A DNA stretch of 64,000 nt from an uncultured Opitutaceae bacterium (GTDB lineage Bacteria; Verrucomicrobiota; Verrucomicrobiia; Opitutales; Opitutaceae). The notes under the pieces were generated by a model. It ran no database searches. It was not told the DNA's origin and was given only the letters and a program-made list of their open reading frames with translations. Location of the stretch: positions 1 to 64,000 of the forward strand of contig CAIYUN010000058.1 of NCBI GenBank assembly GCA_903929355.1, in the 5' to 3' direction. This document shows positions 34,526 to 45,055 of this stretch, in pieces. The position numbers and the translations under genes were made by a program. How positions within the stretch are numbered: the first letter of the stretch is position 1; every line of letters starts with the position of its first letter.

Positions 34526-35128
34526 ATGTCCGCCCTCCTTTTCAACTTCCTCGCGGTTTTCATCGTGGCCTGCGCCGCGGGCGTGGTGCTCAACCGCAAC
34601 GCGGTCGCCTCCGCGCTGTGCCTGCTGCTGAGCCTGGTGGGGGTGGCCGGACTGTTCGTGCAGCTCGATGCCTTCCTGCTGGCCGCGCTGCTGGTGTTTG
34701 TCTACGCCGGCGCGGTCGTCGCCCTCTTCCTTTTCATCATCATGCTGCTCGACATGCAGGGGGGGGACCGGAAGCCCTTCACCGGCCTCACGCTCGCGGC
34801 CGGCACGCTGGCCTTCCTCCTGCTGGCCGGCGGGGTGTTTTCCTTCGCCGCCCACGCGCGGCTGCCCGCCACCCCCGCACCCGCCCAGGCGGCCGGGGCC
34901 TCGCTCCAGAACTACGCCGAGTTGCTCTTCACGACCTACCTGCTCCCGGTCGAGGTCGTCGGCTTCCTGCTCCTCATCGCCATGCTCGGCGTGATCGTGC
35001 TGAGCAAGAAGTTTGAACCGGAACTGGAGCCAGGAGCCGGAAGCCAGAAGCCAGATGTCAGAAGTCAGATGTCAGATGCCGGAAATCGGAAACCGGAAGG
35101 ATCGCAGGAAATCCCGAACCACCCATGA
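34526..35128 (+). CDS. nuoJ: NADH-quinone oxidoreductase subunit J with repeat-derived tail
   Basis: 200 residues with five membrane segments (for example [20 protein letters not shown] and [17 protein letters not shown]). The family motif [19 protein letters not shown] is present. The core ends at about residue 170. The last 30 residues ([19 protein letters not shown] and so on) come from GGAAGCCAGAAGCCAGATG and GTCAGAAGTCAGATGTCAG words, an intergenic repeat type. The stop overlaps the nuoK start (ATGA), so losing the repeat frame would affect coupling. Confidence 0.95.
   Translation: MSALLFNFLAVFIVACAAGVVLNRNAVASALCLLLSLVGVAGLFVQLDAFLLAALLVFVYAGAVVALFLFIIMLLDMQGGDRKPFTGLTLAAGTLAFLLLAGGVFSFAAHARLPATPAPAQAAGASLQNYAELLFTTYLLPVEVVGFLLLIAMLGVIVLSKKFEPELEPGAGSQKPDVRSQMSDAGNRKPEGSQEIPNHP
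35020..35105. repeat. Coding repeat in the 3' end of nuoJ (CCAGAAG / GTCAGAT words)
   Basis: Words CCGGAA, GCCAGAAGCCAGATG, GTCAGAAGTCAGATG recur with one- or two-base changes. They resemble the AGAAGCCA words seen in intergenic DNA at 20375 and 23027. Here they are translated. Confidence 0.75.
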
Positions 35129-35430
35129 CGCCCGACCTCAACCATTACATCGTGCTCAGCGCGGTGTTGTTCGCCCTCGGCTTCCTCGGGGTGCTTGTGC
35201 GCAAGAACACCCTCGTGATCTACATGTGCCTCGAGCTCATGCTCGTCGCCTCGACCCTGGCGCTGGTGGCCTTCTCGCGCTTCAACGACACGATGGACGG
35301 CAACGTCTTCGTGTTCTTCATCCTCACCGTCGCCGCGGCCGAGGTCGCGGTCGGCCTCGCCATCATCGTGGCGCTCTTCCGCAAACGCCAGACCGTCCAG
35401 GTCGGGGAGCTCAACCAGCTGCGGGACTGA
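35125..35430 (+). CDS. nuoK: NADH-quinone oxidoreductase subunit K
   Basis: 101 residues, three membrane segments: an N-terminal one around [14 protein letters not shown], a second with the conserved Glu in [16 protein letters not shown], and a third in [20 protein letters not shown] with a second Glu. Both glutamates are proton-channel residues in the family. Length is typical. It overlaps nuoJ by four bases and is followed by a family B repeat. Confidence 0.97.
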   Translation: MTPDLNHYIVLSAVLFALGFLGVLVRKNTLVIYMCLELMLVASTLALVAFSRFNDTMDGNVFVFFILTVAAAEVAVGLAIIVALFRKRQTVQVGELNQLRD

Positions 35431-35438
35431 ACCAATCC

Positions 35439-35531
35439 TTTGAACCACTAATTCACACTAATTTTCACTAATGGAATATTCCGATCCAAATCCTTCAGGA
35501 TTAGTGCCCATTAGTGCCCATTAGTGGTTCC
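35439..35531. repeat. Family B inverted-repeat element between nuoK and nuoL
   Basis: Left arm TTTGAACCACTAATTCACAC from about 35439. Right arm GGATTAGTGCCCATTAGTGC to AGTGGTTCC. It ends about 13 bases before the nuoL start. Confidence 0.92.
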
Positions 35532-35544
35532 ACGCCTTTTTCCG

Positions 35545-37350
<1,806 letters not shown>

Positions 37351-37362
37351 CGCGACTTCGTG

Positions 37363-39030
37363 ATGAACTTCCTCACCGACCATCTGCTCCTGTTGTCCGT
37401 CGCCGTGCCGCTGCTCGCGGCCCTGGCGGTTGCGCTCGCGCCCCGGGAGGTGGCCAAGCCGCTCGCCCTGCTCGGCTTTGGGGCCCCGCTGCTGCTGGCG
37501 TTGCACGCCTGGCGGTTCTTCCCCGACCACGCCGGCGCGGACTACGCCTTTGTCGCCAACTACGACACCGGCCTGACCGGCCTCGGCATCTCGCTGCGGC
37601 TGGGGCTCAACGGCCTCGCGCTGCCGCTCTATGTGATGGCGGCGGTGGTCGGCCTCGCGGCCGGGCTCTACGCGATGCAGTCCGGCGCGGAGCGGCTCAA
37701 GGGCTACCTCGCCCTCCTGCTGGTGATGCATGCCGGCCTGATGGGGGTGTTTGCCAGCGTGGACATCTTCTTCTTCTACTTCTTCCACGAGCTGGCGCTG
37801 ATCCCGACGTTCATCATGGTGGGGGTGTGGGGCGGGCGGGAGCGGCGGTATGCGGCGATGAAAATGACCATCTACCTGACGCTGGGCGCGATGCTGTCGC
37901 TGCTCGGCCTCATCGCCCTCTACGTCAAGAGCGGCGCGCACAGCTTCAACCTCATCGAGCTGCGCCTGGCGCTCGCCGCCACGCCCCTGACCCAGCCCTG
38001 GCAGCACCGCATCTTCGGGCTGCTGCTGTTTGGGTTCGGCACGCTGGTCTCGCTCTGGCCGTTTCACACCTGGGCGCCGCTCGGCTACGGCGCCGCGCCC
38101 AGCTCGACGGCGATGCTGCATGCGGGGGTGCTGAAAAAGTTCGGCCTCTACGGCCTGCTCCAGATCGCGCTGCCGCTCCTGCCGCTCGGCGCCCACGAAT
38201 GGGCGGGCCGGCTCGCCTGGCTCGCGGTTGCCGGGAATGTGCTGGTCATCGGCTTCGCCACGGTGGCGCAGCGCGACCTCAAGCAGCTGGTCGGCTACAG
38301 CTCGGTGATGCACATGGGCTACGCCTTCCTCGGCGTCGCCTGTTTCACCGCCGCCGGCACGGGCGGTGTGGTGCTGCTCATGGTCGCGCACGGGCTCTCG
38401 GTCGCGCTGCTGTTTCTGCTCGCCACCAGCATCCACCACCGCACCCGGACCTTCGACCTGGGCGAGATGGGCGGCCTCGCGCAATCGGCCCCGGTCCTGG
38501 CCGCGTTTTTCGTCGCCGCGACCTTCGCCAGCATCGGGCTGCCGGGCTTCGCCAACTTCTGGGGCGAGCTGGCGATCTTTGTCGCCGCGTGGCAGTTCTC
38601 CCCGCTCCTCACCGCGCTCGCGGTTGCGGGCGTGGTCTTATCGGCCGTCTACGGCCTGCGCGCCGCCGCCGCGGTCTTCTTCGGCCCGCCGACCGAGGCG
38701 TTCGCCGCCGTGACCGTCGCGCATCCGCCGGCGGACCTCCGCTGGGGTGAGAAACTCCCCGCCCTGCTCCTCCTGGTCGCGCTGCTTGGACTCGGCTTCT
38801 GGCCCAAGGCGGTCTCCGAGCCGCTCAACGAGGCCGTGACCGCCCTCTATCCCGCCCAGCCCGCCCGGGCCGCGCCAGCCGCCCCTGCGGCACCGGCTGC
38901 TCCAGCCGCCCCTGCCGCCCCGGCTGCCCCTGCCGCCCCGGCTGCCCCGGCTGCCCCGGCTGCTCCGGCTGCTCCAGCCGCCCCTGCGGCACCCTCCGCC
39001 CCAGCTGCGCCAGCTGCCCCGAGCCCGTAA
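37363..39030 (+). CDS. nuoM: NADH-quinone oxidoreductase subunit M with Ala/Pro tail
   Basis: 555 residues from ATG 37363; a GTG directly before it is also possible. Antiporter-like subunit with about 14 membrane segments: FFYFFHELALIPTFIMVGVW, GTLVSLWPFHTWAPLGYGA, PSSTAMLHAGVLKKFGLYG, LVGYSSVMHMGYAFLG. The core ends at about residue 495. The remaining roughly 55 residues are almost only Ala and Pro (AAPAAPAAP repeats) encoded by GC-rich tandem units, an extension not expected in NuoM. It starts 12 bases after nuoL. Confidence 0.96.
   Translation: MNFLTDHLLLLSVAVPLLAALAVALAPREVAKPLALLGFGAPLLLALHAWRFFPDHAGADYAFVANYDTGLTGLGISLRLGLNGLALPLYVMAAVVGLAAGLYAMQSGAERLKGYLALLLVMHAGLMGVFASVDIFFFYFFHELALIPTFIMVGVWGGRERRYAAMKMTIYLTLGAMLSLLGLIALYVKSGAHSFNLIELRLALAATPLTQPWQHRIFGLLLFGFGTLVSLWPFHTWAPLGYGAAPSSTAMLHAGVLKKFGLYGLLQIALPLLPLGAHEWAGRLAWLAVAGNVLVIGFATVAQRDLKQLVGYSSVMHMGYAFLGVACFTAAGTGGVVLLMVAHGLSVALLFLLATSIHHRTRTFDLGEMGGLAQSAPVLAAFFVAATFASIGLPGFANFWGELAIFVAAWQFSPLLTALAVAGVVLSAVYGLRAAAAVFFGPPTEAFAAVTVAHPPADLRWGEKLPALLLLVALLGLGFWPKAVSEPLNEAVTALYPAQPARAAPAAPAAPAAPAAPAAPAAPAAPAAPAAPAAPAAPAAPAAPSAPAAPAAPSP
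38868..39020. repeat. Tandem repeat encoding the Ala-Ala-Pro tail of NuoM
   Basis: Nine-base-type units GCCCCTGCC, GCCCCGGCT and CCAGCCGCC repeat about 15 times in one frame. The in-frame, threefold periodicity means copy-number change would alter tail length without shifting the frame. Confidence 0.85.
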
Positions 39031-39041
39031 ATTTTCGTCCG

Positions 39042-40565
39042 ATGGATCCAACCACCCTCCAAGGCATCGCCGCCACCAACCAATGGTCCGCCATCGGGCC
39101 CGAGCTTGTGCTCGGCTGCCTGGCGCTGGCGCTGCTCGGCCTCGAGCTCGTGCTGCCCAAACGGCAGCACGACCTCATCCCCGCGTTTGCCATCCTCGGT
39201 CTGGCGGGAGTCCTGCTCGCCGTGCTGGCCGGCTTTCACACGGTCGCGGACGCGGCGGAGCCGCCGGTCCTCTTTGGGGGGCTGCTCCAGCCCGACCGCT
39301 TCGGGCAGATCATGCGCGTGTTTTTCCTGCTCACCGGCATCCTGGTGAGCGTGCTCGGGGTGGTCGCGCTGGCGAAACAGCGGGTGCCTCGGACGGAGTT
39401 TTTCCACCTCGTGCTGGTCATCACGGCCGCCCTCATGCTGCTCGTGCAGAGCCACCATTTCGTGATGCTGTTCGTCGCCCTGGAGACGGTGACCGTGGGC
39501 TTTTACATCCTGGTCAGCTACACCCGGACCAACGCCCGTTCGCTGGAGGCGGGCCTGAAGTACCTCATCATGGGCTCGCTCAGCTCGGGCCTGCTGCTGT
39601 TTGGCATCGTGCTGCTCTACGGCGCGGCCGGCAGCCCCGCGCTGCCCGCGCACTCGGCCACCCCGATGGGCTTCGACGAGCTCCACGCCTTCCTCGCGGC
39701 CAACCCGGGCAATTTCCTCTCCGCCGTGGGCATCGTGCTCGTGCTCGCCGGCGTGGCCTTCAAGATCGGCGCGGTGCCGTTTCAGATCTGGATCCCCGAT
39801 GTGTACCAGGGCGCGCCCACGCCCGTGACGGCGTTCCTCGCGGTCGGCTCCAAGGCCGCCGGGTTCGCCCTCCTGCTCAAGCTGGCCGCGGTGTTCGCGC
39901 CCTATGCGCCCCTCGTCACCGCAGTGCTCGGCGTCATGGCGGCGGCCACCATCCTGTTCGGCAACCTCGCCGCGCTCGGGCAGACCAACGTCAAGCGCCT
40001 CATCGGCCTGTCGGGTGTGTCCCATGCCGGTTACCTGCTCATCGGCGTGATTGCGGCCCTTCACGGGCAGCCTTTTGCGCCTGGCGCGGTGGTCTTTTAT
40101 CTGTTCGGCTACCTGCTGGCATCGTTCGCGGTGTTCGGGGTGATGACCCATGTCGCCGGTCCCGACGACGCCGACCAGCCGCTCTCCGCCTACACGGGCC
40201 TCGGCCGGAGCCACCCCTTTCTCGCCACGGTCCTGGCGGTCGGCCTCGGCTCGCTCGCGGGCATCCCGCCGCTCGCGGGCTTCATGGGCAAGCTGCTCAT
40301 CTTTGTCGCCGCGTTCCAGGCCCGGCTTTACGGCCTGCTGGCGGTCGCGGTCGTGGGGGTGGTGATTTCGATCTACTATTATTTCGGCTGGATCCAGGCG
40401 GCGTTTTTCCAGGATCCGCTGTGCCCGGCCACGGACGAAGGCCGGCCCGCGCGCACGCCGGTCGGCCTGGTGGCGGGGATCGTGCTGGGATTCCTTGTCG
40501 CGGGTTCGCTGTTGCTGGGCTTCTACCCGGGACCCGCCCTCGCGGATCTCCTTGGACTGCGATAG
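39042..40565 (+). CDS. nuoN: NADH-quinone oxidoreductase subunit N
   Basis: 507 residues. Third antiporter-like subunit. Markers: SHHFVMLFVALETVTVGFYI, EAGLKYLIMGSLSSGLLLFG, FKIGAVPFQIWIPDVYQGAP, SKAAGFALLLKLAAVF, NVKRLIGLSGVSHAGYLLIG and LAGIPPLAGFMGKLLIF. The Lys residues of the proton path are present. It starts 11 bases after nuoM. A family A repeat follows the stop, then the convergent tatA gene. Confidence 0.97.
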   Translation: MDPTTLQGIAATNQWSAIGPELVLGCLALALLGLELVLPKRQHDLIPAFAILGLAGVLLAVLAGFHTVADAAEPPVLFGGLLQPDRFGQIMRVFFLLTGILVSVLGVVALAKQRVPRTEFFHLVLVITAALMLLVQSHHFVMLFVALETVTVGFYILVSYTRTNARSLEAGLKYLIMGSLSSGLLLFGIVLLYGAAGSPALPAHSATPMGFDELHAFLAANPGNFLSAVGIVLVLAGVAFKIGAVPFQIWIPDVYQGAPTPVTAFLAVGSKAAGFALLLKLAAVFAPYAPLVTAVLGVMAAATILFGNLAALGQTNVKRLIGLSGVSHAGYLLIGVIAALHGQPFAPGAVVFYLFGYLLASFAVFGVMTHVAGPDDADQPLSAYTGLGRSHPFLATVLAVGLGSLAGIPPLAGFMGKLLIFVAAFQARLYGLLAVAVVGVVISIYYYFGWIQAAFFQDPLCPATDEGRPARTPVGLVAGIVLGFLVAGSLLLGFYPGPALADLLGLR

Positions 40566-40587
40566 GGAGGCGGAGGGCGGAGGGCGG

Positions 40588-40683
40588 ATTTCTTATTGGT
40601 TATTGGTTATCGCTTATCTGGCCAATTTGGGTCGACCTACTCTGGCGATAACCCAATAAGCGATAACCATTAAGAAATAAGAA
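40588..40683. repeat. Family A inverted-repeat element after nuoN
   Basis: Left arm TTTCTTATTGGTTATTGGTT from about 40589, right arm AACCCAATAAGCGATAACCA from about 40650 to AAGAAATAAGAAATT. It sits between convergent nuoN and tatA and could end transcription from either side. Confidence 0.92.
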
Positions 40684-40689
40684 ATTGCT

Positions 40690-41148
40690 TCATCCTCCCG
40701 GCTTGTGCTCCGGGGCGGCGGCGGGCGGCAAAAGCGTGGGTTCGACCGCGACTTGGGTCGACTCAACCGGCGCGGGGTGAACCGCCGGCTCTGCGGCTTC
40801 CGCTGGCACGGGATCCACCGGCAACGGGTGTTCCATGATCCGGTGTCCGGGCGTCGGGTCGACCGGCGCCGGCGACACGGGGTTTTCCACAGTGGTCGGA
40901 GGCGGCAGGTTCACCGACCGGGGCGGGACATAGGGCGTGGTCGGGTGTTCGTCCATCGCCTTCTTGATCTCCGCCTCAATGCCGGAAGAGGCCTTCTTAA
41001 ACTCCCGCATGATCTTGCCGAGGCCGCGCGCGAACTCCGGCAGCTTGTCCCCGCCGAAAAAAATCAGCACGAGCAGGAAGATGAGCACCATCTCCCCGCT
41101 GCCAAAGAGCTCGGCCAGCGGCATTGGAACTGGAAAATGAGGGGACAT
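40690..41148 (-). CDS. tatA: Twin-arginine translocase TatA-type protein with long Pro-rich tail
   Basis: 152 residues from ATG 41148, or 144 from ATG 41124. The N-terminal membrane segment GEMVLIFLLVLIFFGGDKLP with the following amphipathic helix (FARGLGKIMREFKKASSG) is the TatA/E pattern. It forms the pore for folded proteins such as the Tat-dependent DUF1552 protein in this window. The last 80 residues are Pro/Val/Glu-rich, longer than in typical TatA. No tatC is nearby. It is convergent with nuoN. Confidence 0.9.
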   Translation of the reverse strand: MSPHFPVPMPLAELFGSGEMVLIFLLVLIFFGGDKLPEFARGLGKIMREFKKASSGIEAEIKKAMDEHPTTPYVPPRSVNLPPPTTVENPVSPAPVDPTPGHRIMEHPLPVDPVPAEAAEPAVHPAPVESTQVAVEPTLLPPAAAPEHKPGG

Positions 41149-41230
41149 GGTTGGCTTGGGGAGGGCAAAGGGAGCGGGAATCCGCGCAAAAGGCAACCCC
41201 GCGGTGTGCGCGTTTGCGGTCGGCCTTTTC

Positions 41231-41284
41231 GGTAGGGATGGCTCTCCGAGCCATCCGCGGACGCCTCGGAGAGGCGCCCCTACC
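41231..41284. repeat. GGTAGGG inverted repeat
   Basis: GGTAGGGATGGCTCTCCGAG at the left and CTCGGAGAGGCGCCCCTACC at the right with a short GC-rich middle. It lies between tatA and the epimerase gene, both on the minus strand. No gene is seen in 41149-41332. Confidence 0.8.
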
Positions 41285-41332
41285 GCGGACCAAATCCAGG
41301 TTGCAGGGGTCAAAATGCCACCCACCCCGGGC

Positions 41333-42256
41333 TCACTGCACGGCGACTTCCACGGCAAAGGTCCCCGCCTTGCCCGGTGCCACCCATTGCAGGCCGGTTT
41401 TGGTCTCCGGGGCGTTGGGCGGGCCCATCCATGGCTCCACGCAGTAGAAGGGCGAGTCGGGCCTCTCCGTCCAGGTCACAAAGGTCGTGTCCGCCGGCGG
41501 CACCGGCTCGGTGCCCAGCTTCACGGCGATGTCGCCCGGCCGGCCCCGCTCGCCAAAGACCACCGTGTTGCCGGTCAGCGCGGTGTGAAAGGTGTCCACC
41601 AGCCCCGGGTTGGCCAGGGTTTCCTCGGGTTGGAGCGGCGGGCCGGCCACGAGCTGCCCGGCGGCGTCCTGCCGCAGCCGGCGCCGGGCGGGGATCCGAA
41701 TCGGATAATCCGCGCGCGTCAGACCCGGGCTCCAGGGCAGCGTGAAATAGAAATGGTGTCCCGCGCACCACGGCAGCGGCTCCTTGCCAAAGTTCTCCAG
41801 CCGGAATTCGCACGCCAGCCCGAGCGGCGCGAAGCGGTAGGCGACCGTGAACGCGTAGTTGTACGGATAGGCCGCCCGCGCTTCGTCGCCCGGCACGAAC
41901 TGCGCCGAGAAGCCCCGCGCGTCCAGCCGCGTGAGCTTGAACGCGCCCTGCCGCGCCAGCCCGTGCGTGGGCATCGGTCGCCGCACCCCGTCGGCCGCGC
42001 GCCACGCGTTCTGCTCGCCCCGGTCAAACGTGCGCGCGCAGAAAGGAAAGAGGATCGGGTTGCCCCCGCGGACCTTGGCGAAGCCCTCCAGGGTGGTGTT
42101 CTCCGGCCAATGAAGCACGTCGCGCACCGTCCCGTCACCCAGCGTGAGGTGCCAGTTCATGAGCCGCGCCCCGCGCTCCGGCAGGGCCAGGAACGTGGAC
42201 GCCCCGACGCGCCAGCGCCGGAGGGTCGCACCGAGATAGGGGACATCTTCCACCAT
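41333..42256 (-). CDS. Aldose 1-epimerase family protein
   Basis: 307 residues from ATG 42256. Beta-sandwich mutarotase-type protein: the start has GATLRRWRVGASTFLAL, then GGNPILFPFCARTF, MPTHGLARQGAF with the conserved His, YNYAFTVAYRFAPLGL, and WCAGHHFYFTLPW with another His. The C-terminus contains FYCVEPWMGPPNAPETKTGL with the catalytic Glu position. It may interconvert sugar anomers or hexose-6-phosphates; the exact sugar is unclear. It is monocistronic by appearance, with repeats on both sides. Confidence 0.85.
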   Translation of the reverse strand: MVEDVPYLGATLRRWRVGASTFLALPERGARLMNWHLTLGDGTVRDVLHWPENTTLEGFAKVRGGNPILFPFCARTFDRGEQNAWRAADGVRRPMPTHGLARQGAFKLTRLDARGFSAQFVPGDEARAAYPYNYAFTVAYRFAPLGLACEFRLENFGKEPLPWCAGHHFYFTLPWSPGLTRADYPIRIPARRRLRQDAAGQLVAGPPLQPEETLANPGLVDTFHTALTGNTVVFGERGRPGDIAVKLGTEPVPPADTTFVTWTERPDSPFYCVEPWMGPPNAPETKTGLQWVAPGKAGTFAVEVAVQ

Positions 42257-42309
42257 GGCCCCCGTGTTTATGTTCCCTCTCGCGCCACGCAAAGCGAAAC
42301 TGAACCAAA

Positions 42310-42375
42310 GATTTTGGAATTTCGATTTTGGATTAAAAGTCCACGCTGTCGTCAACGTCACTTCGGGTGACGCCC
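42310..42375. repeat. Family F repeat (TTTCGATTTTGGATT) with CGTCACTTCG core, copy 1
   Basis: TTGGAATTTCGATTTTGGAT is followed by GTCCACGCTG and CAACGTCACTTCGGGTGAC. Related copies lie at about 50815-50912 and 50976-51045. Confidence 0.75.
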
Positions 42376-42499
42376 CCCTCGCCGGGACGTCGCGTGCCGC
42401 CCGAGGTCGCCGTGGAATCTCCGCCCCGCTTTCCACCCCGTTCCTGCTTGTGCCTCGGGTGAAAGCCTGCGAGCCTCTGCCGTCCGCCCCTCTCCCGCC

Positions 42500-42967
42500 A
42501 TGGAATCCATCCTTCTCCTTTTCGTCCTCGGTATCGTCCTCCTGGTGTTGGATCTCTTCACGCCGGGCATCATCCTCGCCCTCGGCGGGGTGTTCGCGTT
42601 TCTCGCCGCCACCCGGCAGGCTTTCCTCGACTATGGCACCGGCGGCGGGCTGTTCGCGTTTCTCGTTGGCACGGTGCTCCTGGTGATCGCCCTCTACATC
42701 GAATACGTCATCCTGCCCAAGACGCGCGTCGGCAAGCGGTTCTTCCTCCACACGCCCCAGCACGGCGCCAGCGCGGCCGCGACCGCGACCGCCACTCTCG
42801 CCGGCAAGGAGGGCGTCGCCCTCACCACCCTCAAGCCCACCGGCCAGATCGAGATCGAGGGCAAGCGCCACGAGGCCCGCTCCCTCGACGGCCAGATCGA
42901 GCGCGGCACCCGCGTCCGGGTCGCCGGCGCCGAAAACTTTTCCCTCACCGTCACCAAACTCCCATGA
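42500..42967 (+). CDS. NfeD-like membrane protein
   Basis: 155 residues. Two to three N-terminal hydrophobic segments ([20 protein letters not shown], then [20 protein letters not shown]) and a C-terminal OB-fold: [39 protein letters not shown], as in the NfeD family. NfeD-like proteins pair with flotillin-type proteins in membrane microdomains. Its stop overlaps the floA start by four bases, which supports that partnership. The protease half found in long NfeD proteins is absent. Confidence 0.9.
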   Translation: MESILLLFVLGIVLLVLDLFTPGIILALGGVFAFLAATRQAFLDYGTGGGLFAFLVGTVLLVIALYIEYVILPKTRVGKRFFLHTPQHGASAAATATATLAGKEGVALTTLKPTGQIEIEGKRHEARSLDGQIERGTRVRVAGAENFSLTVTKLP

Positions 42968-43965
42968 CCGTCTCCCAAATCATTTTCCTCATCCTCGGCG
43001 TCGGCGTCCTTGTGGTCGCCGCCATCGTGTTCTCCTTCTTCAGCGTCTGGCTGCGCGCGTCGCTCGCCGGCGCGCCCGTCGGCATGCTCAACCTGCTCGC
43101 GATGAAGCTGCGGCAGGTGCCGTTCAGCCTCATCGTCGACGCCCGCGTCACCGCCCGCAAGGCCGGCATCGACATCCCCACCGACGACATCGAGGCCCAC
43201 TACCTCGCCGGCGGCAATGTCGTGCCCACCGTCCAGGCCCTCATCGCCGCCCAGAAGGCCAACCTCTCCCTCGACTGGCGCCAGGCGTGCGCGATCGATC
43301 TCGCCACCAAGGGCTCCGGCAAGTCCGTCGTCGAGGCCGTCCGCACCTCCGTGGACCCCAAGGTCATTGACTGCCCCAACCCCGCCAGCGGTCGCACCAC
43401 CATCGATGGCGTGGCCAAGGACGGCATCCAGGTGAAGGTCAAGGCCCGCGTCACCGTCCGCACCCACCTCGAGCGTTTCGTCGGCGGCGCCAAGGAGGAG
43501 ACCATCATCGCCCGCGTCGGCGAGGGCATCGTCTCCACCATCGGCTCCTCCGAGAGCTACAAGGTCGTCCTCGAGTCCCCCGACAGCATCTCCAAGACCG
43601 TCCTCGCCCGCGGTCTCGATGTCGGCACCGCCTTTGAGATTCTCTCCATCGACATCGCCGACGTGGACGTGGGCGAGAATGTCGGCGCCAAGCTGCAGGA
43701 GGCCCAGGCCGAGGCCAACAAGAGCATCGCCCAGGCCCAGGCCGAGATCCGCCGCGCCGCCGCCGTCGCCGTCGAGCAGGAGATGAAGGCCCGCGTCCAG
43801 GAGATGCAGGCCAAGGTCGTCGAGGCCCAGGCCCAGGTGCCCCTCGCCATGGCCGAGGCCTTCCGCAGCGGCCGCCTTGGCGTCATGGATTACTACAAGA
43901 TGGAAAACATCCAGGCCGACACCGGCATGAGGAAATCCATCTCGGCGCCGGAGGAGAAGAAGTAG
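42964..43965 (+). CDS. floA: Flotillin-like protein FloA
   Basis: 333 residues with an N-terminal membrane anchor ([20 protein letters not shown]), an SPFH/PHB-like domain ([20 protein letters not shown], then [18 protein letters not shown] and a [20 protein letters not shown] stretch) and a coiled coil ([20 protein letters not shown]). The final segment ends [18 protein letters not shown], a FloA signature. FloA organises fluid membrane domains and is usually encoded with an NfeD protein, as here. Confidence 0.95.
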   Translation: MTVSQIIFLILGVGVLVVAAIVFSFFSVWLRASLAGAPVGMLNLLAMKLRQVPFSLIVDARVTARKAGIDIPTDDIEAHYLAGGNVVPTVQALIAAQKANLSLDWRQACAIDLATKGSGKSVVEAVRTSVDPKVIDCPNPASGRTTIDGVAKDGIQVKVKARVTVRTHLERFVGGAKEETIIARVGEGIVSTIGSSESYKVVLESPDSISKTVLARGLDVGTAFEILSIDIADVDVGENVGAKLQEAQAEANKSIAQAQAEIRRAAAVAVEQEMKARVQEMQAKVVEAQAQVPLAMAEAFRSGRLGVMDYYKMENIQADTGMRKSISAPEEKK

Positions 43966-43969
43966 GAAA

Positions 43970-44060
43970 AGAATGAATGATGAATCACGAATTTCGAGTC
44001 ACGAGTCACGAGCGATGAAAGTCGGAACCCAATCTTCGACCCAGAGGGCAGAGGGCAATC
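43970..44060. repeat. Short word repeat before the 44115 gene (GAATGATGAATCACG / AGTCACG words)
   Basis: AAGAATGAATGATGAATCAC, then GAGTCACGAGTCACGAGCG. CAGAGGGCAGAGGGCAATCC words follow near 44042. The CATCATTCATCGTTCATAAT words upstream of nuoB (about 24728) are the reverse-complement type. Confidence 0.65.
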
Positions 44061-44114
44061 CACGGAGGCAATCCAGAGCTGCGACGGGCGCGGTGACCAA
44101 CACTTGATTCCAGA

Positions 44115-44723
44115 ATGAACGGGCTCATCATCCTGATCATCATCATCGTCGTCGGCCAGATGATGGCCATGGCGACGAAGGCCGCCGCAGAACAGCGCCC
44201 GGCCGCCCCGCCGGACGATTTGGAGCAGGCCGCGCGCACCCGGCGCATCCAGGAGGAAATCCGCCGCAAGATCGCCGAGCGCCGCGGCGGCCTGATTCCG
44301 CCGCCGGCCGACCTGTCCTACCCGGTGGAGGAGGAAACCCCGCCCACCCCCCCGGCCTTTCCGCGTCCGATCATGGGGCCGCCACCGCTGGATCCCTTTG
44401 GTGGTCCCACGAGGGGGCCGCTCACGCGCACGGCCCGCTCCGTGTTCGAAGGGCGTGCGCCGGCGCCGCCGCCCTTGCCGGCCCGGTCGTCCCCCGAGCT
44501 GGCGCGCCAGGAGGAAATCGCCACCCAAATGGCGGCGCTGCAGGAGGCGCGGGACGCCGCCCAGACGACCGCCGCCGCCCGCGCGACCGAAGCCAGTTGG
44601 ACCGAGTCCACCCGCACCGCCTCCGGACCCTCCGCCTGGCGGAACGATCTGCGCAGCCCCGCCGACCTGCGCCGTGCGATTGTGCTCCGCGAGCTGCTCG
44701 GTCCGCCCGTGGCCCTGCGATAA
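44115..44723 (+). CDS. Membrane-anchored hypothetical protein
   Basis: 202 residues starting MNGLIILIIIIVVGQMMAMA, one membrane segment. Next a charged helix (ARTRRIQEEIRRKIAERRGG), a Pro-rich linker, a Glu/Gln/Ala helix, and a C-terminal motif LRRAIVLRELLGPPVALR. That last motif is familiar to me from verrucomicrobial and planctomycete proteins, but I do not know a function. It lies 149 bases after floA, separated by short repeats, and may belong to the same transcript. Confidence 0.65.
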   Translation: MNGLIILIIIIVVGQMMAMATKAAAEQRPAAPPDDLEQAARTRRIQEEIRRKIAERRGGLIPPPADLSYPVEEETPPTPPAFPRPIMGPPPLDPFGGPTRGPLTRTARSVFEGRAPAPPPLPARSSPELARQEEIATQMAALQEARDAAQTTAAARATEASWTESTRTASGPSAWRNDLRSPADLRRAIVLRELLGPPVALR

Positions 44724-45055
44724 GGCCCGGGGGACACGACCGCCCCGGTTGGCGCACATCTAAAATCGGCAGTTGGTCACAGAGACCACAGGGATAAAAT
44801 CCGAGTTCACAGAGGAATACATCGGTCGGATCAATGATTATTGTGTCGGTCGCCGAGTGGGATCTCACACCCGAGTAATGTTTGCGTAAGTATTTTCTCT
44901 GTGAACTCTGGGTCTGCTCTCCGTGATTCTGAGGATCGGATCAGAGAAAATTAGTGTGCATTAGTGGTTACAGGTTTTTGTTTGGGTGGGTCATGGGCGA
45001 AGGCCCCGTCCTTGTGGTCTCCCCATCCCTTTCTTCGTGAATCAGCCGTGGCCCC
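44724..45055. repeat. 190-base family E element, reverse copy, plus a family B arm
   Basis: The reverse-orientation copy spans about 44765-44930: GGCAGTTGGTCACAGAGACC, AAATCCGAGTTCACAGAGG, then TTCTCTGTGAACTCTGGGTC. Its central part differs from the other two copies. A single family B right arm (AAATTAGTGTGCATTAGTGG) follows at about 44949-44971. No gene is seen. Confidence 0.85.
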
